Shown in pieces: positions 19,502 through 29,308 of a stretch of 64,000 nt of DNA. A program made the position numbers and the translations under genes. Position 1 is the first letter of the stretch, and each line of letters begins with the position of its first letter. Under the pieces are notes generated by a model. That model saw nothing but the letters and a program-made list of their open reading frames with translations, did no database searches and was not told where the DNA came from. The DNA comes from Dickeya oryzae (GTDB lineage: Bacteria > Pseudomonadota > Gammaproteobacteria > Enterobacterales > Enterobacteriaceae), in contig NZ_SULL01000014.1 of assembly GCF_009372235.1 (NCBI RefSeq), positions 124,001 through 188,000 on the forward strand, read 5' to 3'.

Positions 19502-20146
19502 GTGATTCAGCCTGTTCTGGATTTCTCTGGTTACATCAAGTTTTTTATTGGGCTGTTTGCGTTGATAAACCCGGTAGGTATTCTGCCTATCTTCATTAGT
19601 ATGACCAACTACCAGGCAGGGGAAGGGCGGGCGAGAACCAACCTGACAGCCAATGTCTCCGTGGTGATTATCCTTTGGGTCGCGCTATTTTTTGGTGACG
19701 CTATCCTACGACTGTTTGGCATCTCGATTGATTCATTCCGCATTGCAGGCGGTATTCTGATTACCACTATCGCGATGTCGATGATCAGCGGCAAACTGGG
19801 TGAGGACAAACAGAATAAACAGGAGAAGACAGAAACCGCCAATCGGGAAAGTATTGGTGTGGTGCCGCTGGCATTACCATTGATGGCAGGGCCGGGTGCC
19901 ATTAGCTCCACCATTGTCTGGAGTTCCCGCTATCACGGTTGGCAGAATTTACTAGGTCTGTCGTTGGCGATTGCTGTTTTTGCATTTTGTTGCTGGTTGT
20001 TGTTTCGGGCCGCACCCGCGTTAGTCAGGTTGCTGGGACAAACCGGTATCAACGTCGTGACACGTATTATGGGGCTGTTGCTGATGTCGCTTGGTATTGA
20101 GTTTATCGTGACAGGCATTCGCGCGTTATTTCCAGGATTGTCCTGA
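19502..20146 (+). CDS. ychE: MarC/UPF0056 membrane protein YchE
   Basis: A 214-residue inner-membrane protein of the MarC family with about six hydrophobic helices and unknown function. Family motifs include LFALINPVGILPIF near residue 20, RIAGGILI, and PLALPLMAGPGAISSTIV near 120. The start is GTG with GAGGTG upstream, and the length equals E. coli YchE (215). It lies between adhE and the opp operon as in E. coli. Confidence 0.92.
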   Translation: MIQPVLDFSGYIKFFIGLFALINPVGILPIFISMTNYQAGEGRARTNLTANVSVVIILWVALFFGDAILRLFGISIDSFRIAGGILITTIAMSMISGKLGEDKQNKQEKTETANRESIGVVPLALPLMAGPGAISSTIVWSSRYHGWQNLLGLSLAIAVFAFCCWLLFRAAPALVRLLGQTGINVVTRIMGLLLMSLGIEFIVTGIRALFPGLS

Positions 20147-21050
20147 TAACGAATGTGTCGAGGCTTAGGTGTCGATATGTGATGTCTGAGCCGTGTTGCC
20201 TTTATTTATCTTTATACTCTGCTGCTGGGCCGCTGGTGAATCTGCCTGAGAGCGTGACTTTGCTCAATTCGGCTCCCGGCGGCATGGCTATGTTGTTGGC
20301 GCTATGGCTATGTCGTCGGCGCTAAAGTGCCGGTGGACTAAAGTGGGAGAGCAACGATAAGTTAATGTGTTACCTGCTTCATCTACCAATCCACCCCGAT
20401 CTTACAACACTCCTATCCCCCGATTGCGTACATTCCGTTCATCTGATTCGCCTTATTTTTATTACTATTTTTTTCTTATGCCATTTCCCGGTCATCATCA
20501 GCAGAAAAAGGCGCATTCCCTACTATTATTTATCACACGAGGCGGCATAACTTATTTTTATACCATGTGAATGCCTTAGATAAGCTAATGCATGTGGCGT
20601 AAAACACAGCAGATGTTTTATTGCAATGCACATGAGATTTCACTGTTAATTTATTCACATGTAGAGGCGCGGGCGTTGGAAAGTCATTGATGGCGGTAGA
20701 AGTTTTTTATCGTGCATTTTTTGTCCTTGACTATGGTTAATTCTTCCATGCCTGCCACTTATTGGACAATCTGCTGTCGGGGGCGCTTTTGCCATAGTTG
20801 ATGCCATGCTCGGGTGCTTTTGTGTCCATTTACACATACTGGTTTTTTTGTGACTTTCCGGGATTGAAAAGAAATTTAAGTAACAGCCTGCAAAATCTAT
20901 TGGCGAAGACGGATTCTTCTGATACGTTCGGCATCACGCTATTTTCCCAAGCCGTTACGGATAAGTTAATTTTATTAGAACGTTATCCCCGGCGACTTTT
21001 GTGGAATTTGGGGAAGGCGTACCATCAGGGAAGAGTGGAAATGGCGACAG
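20147..21050. other. Gene-free stretch before oppA
   Basis: About 900 bp with no gene I can support. It contains a 20-bp tandem duplication, AT-rich tracts near 20455-20560 and several short frames. The longest, a 116-codon plus-strand frame, runs through a terminator-like hairpin and has no ribosome site. It may carry a distant promoter or a small RNA for the opp operon. Confidence 0.4.
20284..20323 (+). repeat. 20-bp tandem duplication
   Basis: Two adjacent 20-base units, ATGGCTATGTTGTTGGCGCT and ATGGCTATGTCGTCGGCGCT, differ at two positions. They lie in non-coding DNA between ychE and oppA. Confidence 0.85.
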
Positions 21051-21085
21051 ACTGCCGGTCCTGGGAAGGGACAGCGGCAGTTTTT
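21051..21085 (+). terminator. Terminator-like hairpin upstream of oppA
   Basis: ACTGCCG / CGGCAGT with an inner GTCC/GGAC stem is followed by five Ts, about 225 bases before the oppA start. It could end a short upstream RNA or act as an attenuator in a long opp leader. Confidence 0.55.
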
Positions 21086-21310
21086 GGGTTGCTGATATGT
21101 GCTGTTTTTATCTCTGTTGATTTTTCCAACACGTTGTTGCGGCATTAAGCGTATCGAGTCGTGCGACGTGGATAAAACAATTTTGATGTGATTAAGCGGC
21201 CATGTTGCCAGAGTCGTTCCTCTGGCGACGGTATTGTCTGTCCGCGTAATACGTAAAAAACGTTATATGCCTGATTGGGTGATAACAGTAGAACAGGAGC
21301 AAGGTAAATA

Positions 21311-22954
21311 ATGGTAAACAACACTATTAAAAAAAGACTGGCAGTGAGCATTTTCGCTGCGATCACGGCTTCCGCAGGCGTTTCTGCCTGGGCTGCTACG
21401 GTGCCTGCTGGTGTGCAACTGGCTGAAAAGCAGGAACTGGTGCGTAATAACGGTGCTGAAGTCGCTTCCCTCGACCCGCATAAAATGGAAGGCGTGCCGG
21501 AATCTAACGTCGCGCGTGATCTGCTGGAAGGGCTGCTGGTTACCTCTCCGGATGGCAGCCCGGCACCGGGTGTTGCAGAAAGCTGGGATAACAAAGATTT
21601 CAAAGTATGGACCTTCCACTTGCGTAAAGACGCTAAATGGTCCAATGGCGATCCGGTAACTGCACAGGATTTCGTTTATAGCTGGCGTCGTGTTACCGAT
21701 CCGAAAACAGCATCGCCTTATGCCAGCTACCTGCAGTTCGGTCATATCGTTAACATTGATGAAATTATCGACGGTAAAAAATCCCCGGATACGTTGGGTG
21801 TGAAAGCCATTGACGATCATACGCTGGAAGTCACGTTGAGTGAGCCAGTTCCGTACTTCTATAAGCTGTTGGTTCACCCCTCTACCTTCCCGGTGAATCA
21901 GAAAGCTGTTGAAAAATACGGTGAAAAGTGGACTCAGCCAGCTAACTGGGTCGGCAACGGCGCTTATACGCTGAAAGAGTGGGTTGTAAACGAGAAAATC
22001 GTTCTGGAGCGTAACCCGAATTACTGGGATAACGCCCATACCATCATCAACAAAGTGACCTATCTGCCGATTTCTTCTGAAGTGACGGATGTTAACCGTT
22101 ACCGCAGCGGTGAAATCGACATGACCTATAACAACCTGCCTATCGAGTTGTTCCAGAAGTTGAAGAAAGAGATCCCCAACGAAGTGAAAGCGGATCCGTA
22201 TCTGTGTACCTATTACTACGAGATCAACAACCAGAAGGCGCCGTTTAACGATGCGCGTGTACGCCAGGCGTTAGTGCTGGGTCTGGATCAAGACATTCTG
22301 GTTAACAAGGTGAAAGCGCAGGGTGATACCCCGGCGTTTGGTTTCACCCCTCCGTACATCGATGGTCTGGATGGCAAACTGACTCCGCCTGAGTGGATGA
22401 GCTGGTCGCGTGAGAAACGTAACGCTGAAGCGAAGAAACTGCTGGCTGAAGCTGGCTTCACGTCAGAAAAACCGTTGACCTTTAATCTGCTATACAACAC
22501 CTCCGATCTGCATAAAAAACTGGCGATCGCGGCGTCCTCTATCTGGAAAAACAACATCGGGGTAGATGCAAAATTGGAAAACCAGGAGTGGAAAACATTC
22601 CTGGACAGCCGTCATCAGGGCACATTCGATGTCGCTCGTGCTGGCTGGTGTGCAGATTACAACGAACCGACCACGTTCCTGAATACCATGATTTCCAACA
22701 GCAGCAGCAACACCGCACATTACAAGAGCGCAGATTTCGACAAGTTGATGGCAAAAGCATTGGCTGCCACCACTGAAGAAGCGCGTGGGGATGTTTACAA
22801 GCAGGCTGAGATGCTGCTGGAAAAAGACGCTGTCGTGGTTCCGGTGTATTACTATGCCAACACCCGTTTGGTTAAACCGTATGTGGGTGGCATTACAGGT
22901 AAAGATCCACTGGATAACCTGAACGTTAAAAACCTTTATATTATCAAGCATTAA
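21311..22954 (+). CDS. oppA: Oligopeptide-binding protein OppA
   Basis: Periplasmic receptor of the oligopeptide ABC importer, 547 residues (E. coli 543). It has a signal peptide (MVNNTIKKRLAVSIFAAITASAGVSAWA) and SBP family 5 motifs: LLEGLLVTSPDGSPAPGVAESW, FHLRKDAKWSNGDPVTAQDFVYSW, NPNYWDNAHTIINKVTY and the conserved GWCADYNEP. It is the first gene of oppABCDF, with a long untranslated region upstream. In E. coli oppA mRNA is a GcvB target; I did not locate a pairing site. Confidence 0.96.
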   Translation: MVNNTIKKRLAVSIFAAITASAGVSAWAATVPAGVQLAEKQELVRNNGAEVASLDPHKMEGVPESNVARDLLEGLLVTSPDGSPAPGVAESWDNKDFKVWTFHLRKDAKWSNGDPVTAQDFVYSWRRVTDPKTASPYASYLQFGHIVNIDEIIDGKKSPDTLGVKAIDDHTLEVTLSEPVPYFYKLLVHPSTFPVNQKAVEKYGEKWTQPANWVGNGAYTLKEWVVNEKIVLERNPNYWDNAHTIINKVTYLPISSEVTDVNRYRSGEIDMTYNNLPIELFQKLKKEIPNEVKADPYLCTYYYEINNQKAPFNDARVRQALVLGLDQDILVNKVKAQGDTPAFGFTPPYIDGLDGKLTPPEWMSWSREKRNAEAKKLLAEAGFTSEKPLTFNLLYNTSDLHKKLAIAASSIWKNNIGVDAKLENQEWKTFLDSRHQGTFDVARAGWCADYNEPTTFLNTMISNSSSNTAHYKSADFDKLMAKALAATTEEARGDVYKQAEMLLEKDAVVVPVYYYANTRLVKPYVGGITGKDPLDNLNVKNLYIIKH

Positions 22955-22961
22955 TGATGAC

Positions 22962-22988
22962 AGGGCTGTGTGTCTGGCACACAGCCCT
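22962..22988 (+). terminator. Strong hairpin between oppA and oppB
   Basis: An 11-bp perfect stem, AGGGCTGTGTG / CACACAGCCCT, with a five-base loop lies directly after the oppA stop and lacks a proper T run. Such hairpins stabilise the 3' end of the receptor mRNA and cut downstream transcription, giving more OppA than OppBCDF. Confidence 0.75.
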
Positions 22989-23054
22989 TATTCGGTTTAA
23001 TAAAGTGTGATAAATAGAAGCGAAAATTTCAGACCGGTTTTATAGGTAAGGTCA

Positions 23055-23975
23055 ATGTTAAAATTTATTTTCCGTCGTTGCCTGGAAGCGATCCCGACAC
23101 TGTTCATCCTGATCACGATCTCGTTTTTCATGATGAGGCTGGCCCCGGGAAGTCCGTTCACGGGAGAGCGTAATCTTCCCCCTGAAGTGATGGCGAACAT
23201 CGAAGCCAAATACCATCTGAATGATCCGATGATCAAACAGTATGGCAATTATCTGGTGCAGTTGTTGAAAGGTGACTTTGGTCCCTCTTTCAAATACAAA
23301 GATTATTCAGTCAACGATTTGGTTGCCCAGGCTTTCCCTGTGTCGGCCAAGTTGGGGATTGCTGCTTTTCTGCTGGCGGTAGTGCTGGGGGTGACCTCCG
23401 GTGTGATTGCCGCGTTGAATCAGAACAGTAAATGGGATTACACCGTCATGGGGTTTGCCATGACTGGCGTGGTGATCCCCAGTTTTGTTGTGGCACCGCT
23501 GTTGGTGTTGATATTCGCGATAACCCTGCACTGGTTGCCGGGGGGCGGTTGGAACGGTGGAGCGCCAAAATACATCATTCTGCCGATGGTCGCGCTCTCG
23601 TTATCGTATATCGCCAGCATTGCGCGTATTACCCGTGGTTCCATGATTGAAGTGCTGCATTCAAACTTTATCCGTACTGCGCGTGCCAAAGGGCTGCCGT
23701 TGCGTCGGATCATTTTGCGCCATGCACTCAAGCCTGCGTTGTTGCCAGTGTTGTCCTACATGGGGCCGGCTTTCGTAGGGATTATCACTGGCTCTATGGT
23801 GATTGAAACCATCTTTGGTTTACCTGGTATTGGTCAGTTATTTGTTAACGGTGCGCTTAACCGTGACTATTCGCTGGTGCTGAGCCTGACTATTTTAGTG
23901 GGTGCGCTGACCATTCTGTTTAATGCGGTCATCGATGTGCTATATGCGGTCATCGATCCGAAGATCCGTTACTAA
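23055..23975 (+). CDS. oppB: Oligopeptide ABC transporter permease OppB
   Basis: A 306-residue inner-membrane permease with an N-terminal helix (LEAIPTLFILITISFFMMRLA) and six helices in total. The ABC-permease EAA loop reads RTARAKGLPLRRIILRHALKPALLP near residue 215, where OppD/OppF dock. Length and start equal E. coli OppB (306). The start is 100 bp after oppA, past the intercistronic hairpin. Confidence 0.96.
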   Translation: MLKFIFRRCLEAIPTLFILITISFFMMRLAPGSPFTGERNLPPEVMANIEAKYHLNDPMIKQYGNYLVQLLKGDFGPSFKYKDYSVNDLVAQAFPVSAKLGIAAFLLAVVLGVTSGVIAALNQNSKWDYTVMGFAMTGVVIPSFVVAPLLVLIFAITLHWLPGGGWNGGAPKYIILPMVALSLSYIASIARITRGSMIEVLHSNFIRTARAKGLPLRRIILRHALKPALLPVLSYMGPAFVGIITGSMVIETIFGLPGIGQLFVNGALNRDYSLVLSLTILVGALTILFNAVIDVLYAVIDPKIRY

Positions 23976-23987
23976 GGTAAATCACTG

Positions 23988-24896
23988 ATGTTCTGGAATA
24001 AACGTAACCGTGAAGCGCTGGATAACTTCAGCGAGAAACTGGAAGTGGAAGGGCGTAGCCTGTGGCAGGATGCGCGCCGTCGCTTCATGCACAACCGTGC
24101 CGCGCTGGCCAGTCTGTTTGTCCTGACGTTGATTACGCTGTTTGTTGTTATCGGCCCGATGGTGGCACCGTTCAATTATGCGGACACCGACTGGAATATG
24201 ATGTCCAGTGCACCGGATATGGCGTCTAAGCACTACTTTGGTACCGACTCTTCCGGTCGCGACCTGTTGGTGCGAGTGGCTATCGGCGGGCGTATTTCGC
24301 TGATGGTCGGTGTTGCTGCAGCTCTGGTGGCGGTCATTGTCGGGACACTGTATGGTGCGGCGTCGGGGTATCTGGGTGGCAAAGTCGACTCAGTGATGAT
24401 GCGTCTTTTGGAGATCCTCAACTCCTTCCCGTTCATGTTTTTCGTGATTTTGCTGGTGACCCTGTTCGGGCAGAATATTCTGTTGATCTTTGTGGCTATC
24501 GGCATGGTGTCCTGGCTGGATATGGCGCGTATCGTGCGCGGTCAGACGCTGAGCCTGAAGCGCAAAGAGTTTATTGAAGCAGCGCTGGTATGCGGTGTCT
24601 CTACCCGTAGCATCGTGTTGCGTCATGTGGTACCAAACGTGCTGGGTGTGGTGGTGGTGTACGCATCGCTGTTGGTGCCGAGCATGATCCTGTTTGAATC
24701 CTTCTTGAGTTTCCTTGGCCTGGGTACCCAGGAACCGCTGAGCAGTTGGGGGGCATTATTAAACGATGGTGCGAACTCAATGGAAGTGGCGCCATGGTTG
24801 TTGCTTTATCCCGCCGGTTTCCTGGTGGTAACCCTGTTCTGTTTCAACTTTATCGGCGATGGCTTGCGTGACGCCCTCGACCCGAAAGACCGCTAA
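23988..24896 (+). CDS. oppC: Oligopeptide ABC transporter permease OppC
   Basis: Second permease subunit, 302 residues. The N-terminal cytoplasmic segment carries the OppC-type [43 protein letters not shown] is the family motif after the first helix. The EAA loop is [23 protein letters not shown]. It begins 12 bp after oppB, so the two are translated from one mRNA. Confidence 0.96.
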   Translation: MFWNKRNREALDNFSEKLEVEGRSLWQDARRRFMHNRAALASLFVLTLITLFVVIGPMVAPFNYADTDWNMMSSAPDMASKHYFGTDSSGRDLLVRVAIGGRISLMVGVAAALVAVIVGTLYGAASGYLGGKVDSVMMRLLEILNSFPFMFFVILLVTLFGQNILLIFVAIGMVSWLDMARIVRGQTLSLKRKEFIEAALVCGVSTRSIVLRHVVPNVLGVVVVYASLLVPSMILFESFLSFLGLGTQEPLSSWGALLNDGANSMEVAPWLLLYPAGFLVVTLFCFNFIGDGLRDALDPKDR

Positions 24897-24912
24897 GGAG
24901 ACGCTTCATATC

Positions 24913-25899
24913 ATGATGAATACGTCAGAAACCCACGCCTTGCTTGATGTTAAAGATTTGCGCGTGACGTTCAGTACGCCTGATGGTGATGTCACGGCGG
25001 TAAACGATCTTAATTTTTCGCTCAGTGCCGGTGAAACACTGGGTATTGTGGGTGAGTCCGGCTCGGGTAAATCCCAGACGGCATTTGCGCTGATGGGGCT
25101 GCTGGCTGCTAATGGTCACATTGGTGGTTCGGCACGTTTCAACGGGCGTGAGATTCTCAATCTACCGGAGCGTGAACTTAATCGCCTGCGAGCAGAAGAG
25201 ATCGCCATGATTTTTCAGGACCCGATGACCTCACTGAACCCGTACATGCGTGTTGGCGATCAGTTGATGGAAGTGCTGATGCAGCACAAGAAATTGGGTA
25301 AAAGCGATGCGTTTGAAGAGTCGGTACGCATGCTGGACGCGGTAAAAATGCCAGAGGCCAGAAAACGGATGCGTATGTATCCGCATGAGTTTTCGGGTGG
25401 GATGCGCCAGCGCGTGATGATTGCCATGGCGTTGCTGTGCCGCCCTAAATTACTGATCGCTGACGAGCCGACCACCGCGCTTGATGTGACGGTGCAGGCG
25501 CAGATCATGACGCTGCTCAATGACCTGAAGCGTGAGTTCAATACCGCCATTATCATGATTACCCATGACCTGGGCGTGGTCGCCGGTATTTGCGACAAAG
25601 TCCTGGTTATGTACGCCGGACGTACTATGGAGTACGGCAGTGCGCGCGAGATTTTCTATGAGCCAACCCATCCATACTCTCTGGGTCTGCTAAAAGCGAT
25701 TCCTCGTCTCGATGAAGAGAATGCTGAGTTGGCTACGATTCCGGGGAATCCACCTAACCTGTTGCGCCTGCCGAAAGGATGCCCTTTCCAGCCGCGTTGC
25801 CCGTATGCACAGGAACAATGTCAGCATGCACCTGAATTGAAGCCGTTTGGTGAAGGTCGTCTGCGAGCCTGTTTCCGGAGTGTGGGGGAATTAGTATGA
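24913..25899 (+). CDS. oppD: Oligopeptide ABC transporter ATPase OppD
   Basis: ATP-binding subunit, about 328 residues. It has Walker A GESGSGKS near residue 48, the signature [14 protein letters not shown], Walker [14 protein letters not shown] and the switch His in [11 protein letters not shown]-terminal oligopeptide domain follows, with the Fe-S-type cysteines of [15 protein letters not shown]. The start is one of two adjacent ATGs (24913 or 24916); AAGGAG lies 12 bases upstream, rather far. Its stop overlaps the oppF start. Confidence 0.95.
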   Translation: MMNTSETHALLDVKDLRVTFSTPDGDVTAVNDLNFSLSAGETLGIVGESGSGKSQTAFALMGLLAANGHIGGSARFNGREILNLPERELNRLRAEEIAMIFQDPMTSLNPYMRVGDQLMEVLMQHKKLGKSDAFEESVRMLDAVKMPEARKRMRMYPHEFSGGMRQRVMIAMALLCRPKLLIADEPTTALDVTVQAQIMTLLNDLKREFNTAIIMITHDLGVVAGICDKVLVMYAGRTMEYGSAREIFYEPTHPYSLGLLKAIPRLDEENAELATIPGNPPNLLRLPKGCPFQPRCPYAQEQCQHAPELKPFGEGRLRACFRSVGELV

Positions 25900-26900
25900 A
25901 TGAGCTGGAAAACAAAAAAGTCTTGCTTGAAGTGGATGAACTCAAGGTCCACTTTGATATCCGTGATGACAAACAATGGTTTTGGCAACCGGCTAAAAAG
26001 CTGAAAGCGGTAGATGGCGTTACCCTGCGTCTCTATGAAGGGGAAACCCTGGGCGTGGTCGGGGAGTCGGGGTGTGGTAAATCCACACTGGCTCGCGCCA
26101 TTATCGGTCTGGTAAAAGCGACCAGCGGACGCATTAGCTGGCTGGGGAAAGATCTGCTGGGAATGCGTGACACTGAATGGCGTGATGTACGTAGCGATAT
26201 TCAGATGATTTTTCAGGATCCGCTGGCATCGCTCAACCCGCGTATGACCATTGGTGAAATTATTGCCGAGCCGTTGCGTACCTACCACCCGGATATGTCG
26301 CGTCAGGAAGTAAAAGACCGCGTCAAAACCATGATGATGAAGGTTGGCTTGCTGCCGAACCTGATTAACCGTTACCCGCATGAGTTTTCTGGCGGCCAGT
26401 GTCAACGTATCGGTATCGCCCGTGCACTGATTCTGGAACCCAAACTGATTATTTGTGACGAACCGGTTTCTGCGTTGGACGTGTCGATTCAGGCTCAGGT
26501 GGTGAATCTGCTGCAACAGTTGCAGCGTGAGATGGGGCTGTCATTGATCTTTATCGCCCATGATTTGTCGGTGGTAAAACACATTTCTGACCGTGTGCTG
26601 GTGATGTATCTGGGACATGCGGTAGAACTGGGGACCTATGATGAGCTGTACCATAATCCACAGCATCCTTACACCCGTGCGCTGATGTCGGCGGTGCCGA
26701 TTCCGGATCCAGACAAGGAGCGCAACAAACAGATTCAACTGCTGGAAGGCGATCTCCCTTCGCCGATTAATCCGCCGACGGGCTGTGTATTCTGTACCCG
26801 CTGCCCGGTTGTGGGGCCGGAGTGCACCAAAACCCGTCCAGTATTGGAAGGTAGCTTCAGACACGCTGTATCCTGCCTGAAGGTCGACCCATTACCGTGA
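25896..26900 (+). CDS. oppF: Oligopeptide ABC transporter ATPase OppF
   Basis: Second ATPase subunit, 334 residues, identical in length to E. coli OppF. It shows Walker [15 protein letters not shown], the signature [14 protein letters not shown], Walker [14 protein letters not shown], switch His IAHDLSVV and the C-terminal cysteines of [16 protein letters not shown]. The ATG overlaps the oppD stop codon (ATGA), implying translational coupling. A strong terminator follows. Confidence 0.96.
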   Translation: MNELENKKVLLEVDELKVHFDIRDDKQWFWQPAKKLKAVDGVTLRLYEGETLGVVGESGCGKSTLARAIIGLVKATSGRISWLGKDLLGMRDTEWRDVRSDIQMIFQDPLASLNPRMTIGEIIAEPLRTYHPDMSRQEVKDRVKTMMMKVGLLPNLINRYPHEFSGGQCQRIGIARALILEPKLIICDEPVSALDVSIQAQVVNLLQQLQREMGLSLIFIAHDLSVVKHISDRVLVMYLGHAVELGTYDELYHNPQHPYTRALMSAVPIPDPDKERNKQIQLLEGDLPSPINPPTGCVFCTRCPVVGPECTKTRPVLEGSFRHAVSCLKVDPLP

Positions 26901-26930
26901 TTCGCTGATACGTCTGGTATCCAGTATCAC

Positions 26931-26966
26931 GCAAAACGCCCCAAATATGGGGCGTTTTGCGTTTTA
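26931..26966 (+). terminator. Terminator of the opp operon
   Basis: The long perfect stem GCAAAACGCCCC / GGGGCGTTTTGC is followed by GTTTT. It lies between convergent oppF and yciU and may serve both strands. Confidence 0.88.
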
Positions 26967-27011
26967 ACACAGGCGGTTGACCCGCCAGTCAGGTTATATT
27001 CGACGAGAGTG

Positions 27012-27335
27012 TCACTCTTTCCACAAGATGTGGCACAGCTTGTGGTCTTTTTCCCGGCAGATGAGAATACGAGCGAAAATATCTGTAATTTCTTCACCGT
27101 CCTGCTCGGCCAGCCCAATCACCACTTCGGCGAAAAAATCCGGATTCAGGTCGAAATCCACGTGCTCTTGCCAGTCTTCCGCCGGGTCAAACAGTTCCGC
27201 ACCGCCACGCTCTTCAAACTGCAAGTTGAACAGCAAAATATCTGCTGGATCCAGATTATCCGGTGCCAGTTCCAGAAAGATATCGTAAGCCTGTTCCAGC
27301 GCTTCATCTTCTGTCAGGCGGTTATTTAAATCCAT
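27012..27335 (-). CDS. yciU: YciU, UPF0263 (DUF440) acidic protein
   Basis: A 107-residue very acidic cytosolic protein of the UPF0263 family (E. coli YciU 109 residues), proposed to mimic DNA surface charge. Family motifs [20 protein letters not shown] and [19 protein letters not shown] are clear. It lies between opp and clsA on the minus strand, as in E. coli. Function unknown. Confidence 0.9.
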   Translation of the reverse strand: MDLNNRLTEDEALEQAYDIFLELAPDNLDPADILLFNLQFEERGGAELFDPAEDWQEHVDFDLNPDFFAEVVIGLAEQDGEEITDIFARILICREKDHKLCHILWKE

Positions 27336-27388
27336 ACAACATTCCTGTTAAAACGTAATGGGGTATTAGAGCATGAAGGGCGGTGTGA

Positions 27389-28849
27389 TTACAGCAGTGG
27401 GCTGAAAAAGTAAAACAGTCGCTCGACAATCCGTTGCCAATAAGGGCGTGTTAACCACTCCTTGGTATTCAACAGTCGTGAGCGGGACATGTAGTCCTCC
27501 TGCACACAGGCCAGATCGCTACCAAAACCGTCATCGTCAATCACCAGCGTGATTTCAAAGTTCAGCCAGAGGCTACGCATGTCCAGATTAACCGTACCGA
27601 CCAGGCTAAGTTGCCCATCGACCAGCACGCTTTTGGTATGCAATAAACCGCCTTCGAACTGGTAGATTCTGACCCCCGCCGCCAGTAACTCAGTGAAAAA
27701 GGCTTTACAGGCCCAGCCCACCATCATGGAGTCATTTTTATACGGTACGATAATACTGACCTCTACACCACGCTGGGCTGCGGTACAGATGGCGTGTTGC
27801 AGGTCATCACTCGGTACAAAATAAGGGGTAGTCATGATGAGCTGGTGCCGTGCAGCGTAAACCGCTGTCAGCAATGCCTGATGAATCATCTCCTCAGGGT
27901 AGCCGGGGCCAGAGGCGATAACCTGTACGGTATGGCCGCGCTCTTGCTCGAATGGCATGATATTGACATCCGGCGGCGGTGGTGGCAGGCGCTGACCAGT
28001 TTCCATTTCCCAGTCGAGACTATAAATCACGCCCATGGTCGTGGTTACCGGGCCTTCGATACGTACCATCAGGTCCACCCACTGACCGACACCGGAATCC
28101 TGCTTGAAATAACGCGGGTCCACCATATTCATGCTGCCGGTGTAGGCGATGCGGTTGTCTATCAGGATGACCTTGCGGTGCTGACGCAAATCCATACGAC
28201 GCAGGAAGGCGCGTAACAGATTCACCTGTAATGCGTCCACCACGGTGATGCCAGCAGTACGCATCATCTCCGGGTAGGTACTGTGAAAGAACTGTACGCT
28301 GCCTGCCGAATCGAGCAGGATTCGACATTTGACCCCACGGCGTGATGCTAACAGCAGGGCGTTCATCACGTGATCCACCAAACCGCCCGCCTGCCAGATA
28401 TAGAACACCATCTCAATATTACTGTGTGCCAGTTCGATATCGCGGATTAACGTTTTGATGGTGTCGTCAAAGGAGGTCAGCAATTGCAACTGATTGCCCT
28501 TGATACCACCAATTCCTTGTCGACGTTCACACAGTTGAAATAATGAGCGGGCGACCTCGCTATTCTCGGTGGCGAAAATGCGACGATATTCCTTCAAGTC
28601 TCGCAGCCATTGGGCTGTCACTGGCCACATTTGTCGGGCGCGCTCCGCACGGCGCTTTCCCAAATGTAGCTCGCCGAACAACAGATAGGCGACGATACCG
28701 ACCAACGGCAGAATATAAATCACCAACAGCCAGGCCATCGCAGAAGGGACGGCCCGCCTTTTCATCAGAATACGCAACGTAATACTGGCAACAAGCAGCC
28801 AGTAACTGAAAACCAGTAATCCGCTAAGTACAGTATAAAATGCTGTCAT
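27389..28849 (-). CDS. clsA: Cardiolipin synthase A
   Basis: Inner-membrane phospholipase D-family enzyme joining two phosphatidylglycerols into cardiolipin. The 486 residues equal the E. coli length. Two N-terminal membrane helices (about 3-25 and 37-58) precede two HKD catalytic motifs: [18 protein letters not shown] near residue 224 and [20 protein letters not shown] near 404. It is 54 bp upstream of yciU on the same strand. Confidence 0.96.
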   Translation of the reverse strand: MTAFYTVLSGLLVFSYWLLVASITLRILMKRRAVPSAMAWLLVIYILPLVGIVAYLLFGELHLGKRRAERARQMWPVTAQWLRDLKEYRRIFATENSEVARSLFQLCERRQGIGGIKGNQLQLLTSFDDTIKTLIRDIELAHSNIEMVFYIWQAGGLVDHVMNALLLASRRGVKCRILLDSAGSVQFFHSTYPEMMRTAGITVVDALQVNLLRAFLRRMDLRQHRKVILIDNRIAYTGSMNMVDPRYFKQDSGVGQWVDLMVRIEGPVTTTMGVIYSLDWEMETGQRLPPPPPDVNIMPFEQERGHTVQVIASGPGYPEEMIHQALLTAVYAARHQLIMTTPYFVPSDDLQHAICTAAQRGVEVSIIVPYKNDSMMVGWACKAFFTELLAAGVRIYQFEGGLLHTKSVLVDGQLSLVGTVNLDMRSLWLNFEITLVIDDDGFGSDLACVQEDYMSRSRLLNTKEWLTRPYWQRIVERLFYFFSPLL

Positions 28850-29056
28850 AGTAACAATGTACGGTTCCCTGCTGCGAAATGTTCACCAGCTCAAGTGTAT
28901 GCATAGTTCCCCTGAGGGGAAAGTCCTTTACTCTGAATACTATAGCGTATGTCTGGCAAGCATGCGGATTCGGGAAAATCCTGCATTCTCTCTTGGCGCG
29001 CGAAAACAGGGGGATATAATAGACGCGCCCATCATGTTGATCATAAGAGTCGTGCC

Positions 29057-29233
29057 ATGAAACGCAGCCGGAATGAAGTCAGCCGCTGGCGTATGCAACG
29101 TCAGGTGCAGCGCCGTCGGAGTCGCTGGCTTGAGGCCCAATCGCGTAGTTACCGACATATCCATCACGTACGTTATCTGTGCCAGAAACAGCAGCGCCGT
29201 GCGTTATTGTATGCCGTAGCTTACGAGTGGTAG
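29057..29233 (+). CDS. yciY: YciY, small basic protein
   Basis: A 58-residue, Arg-rich protein (MKRSRNEVSRWRMQRQ ... RRRSRWLEAQSR) matching E. coli YciY (57 residues) in sequence and position beside cls. Function unknown. ATG 29057 matches the E. coli start; the frame continues upstream without a plausible start. A strong terminator follows 22 bases later. Confidence 0.85.
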   Translation: MKRSRNEVSRWRMQRQVQRRRSRWLEAQSRSYRHIHHVRYLCQKQQRRALLYAVAYEW

Positions 29234-29254
29234 TCGCCGGGTAGTGAGTGTCAG

Positions 29255-29286
29255 GCCCAACAACCATCAGGTTGTTGGGCTTTTTT
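29255..29286 (+). terminator. Terminator after yciY
   Basis: GCCCAACAACC / GGTTGTTGGGC with a four-base loop is followed by six Ts. It faces yciY and also lies downstream of the convergent chemoreceptor gene. Confidence 0.92.
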
Positions 29287-29308
29287 ATCCAATCAGATTA
29301 TCTGAAGA

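Noticed and set aside
20798-21148. 116-codon plus-strand frame upstream of oppA
   Set aside because: Has no ribosome site or known family, and its apparent membrane helix coincides with the terminator hairpin.
21263-22039. 258-codon minus-strand frame antisense to oppA
   Set aside because: Overlaps the well-supported oppA entirely and extends into its ribosome site.
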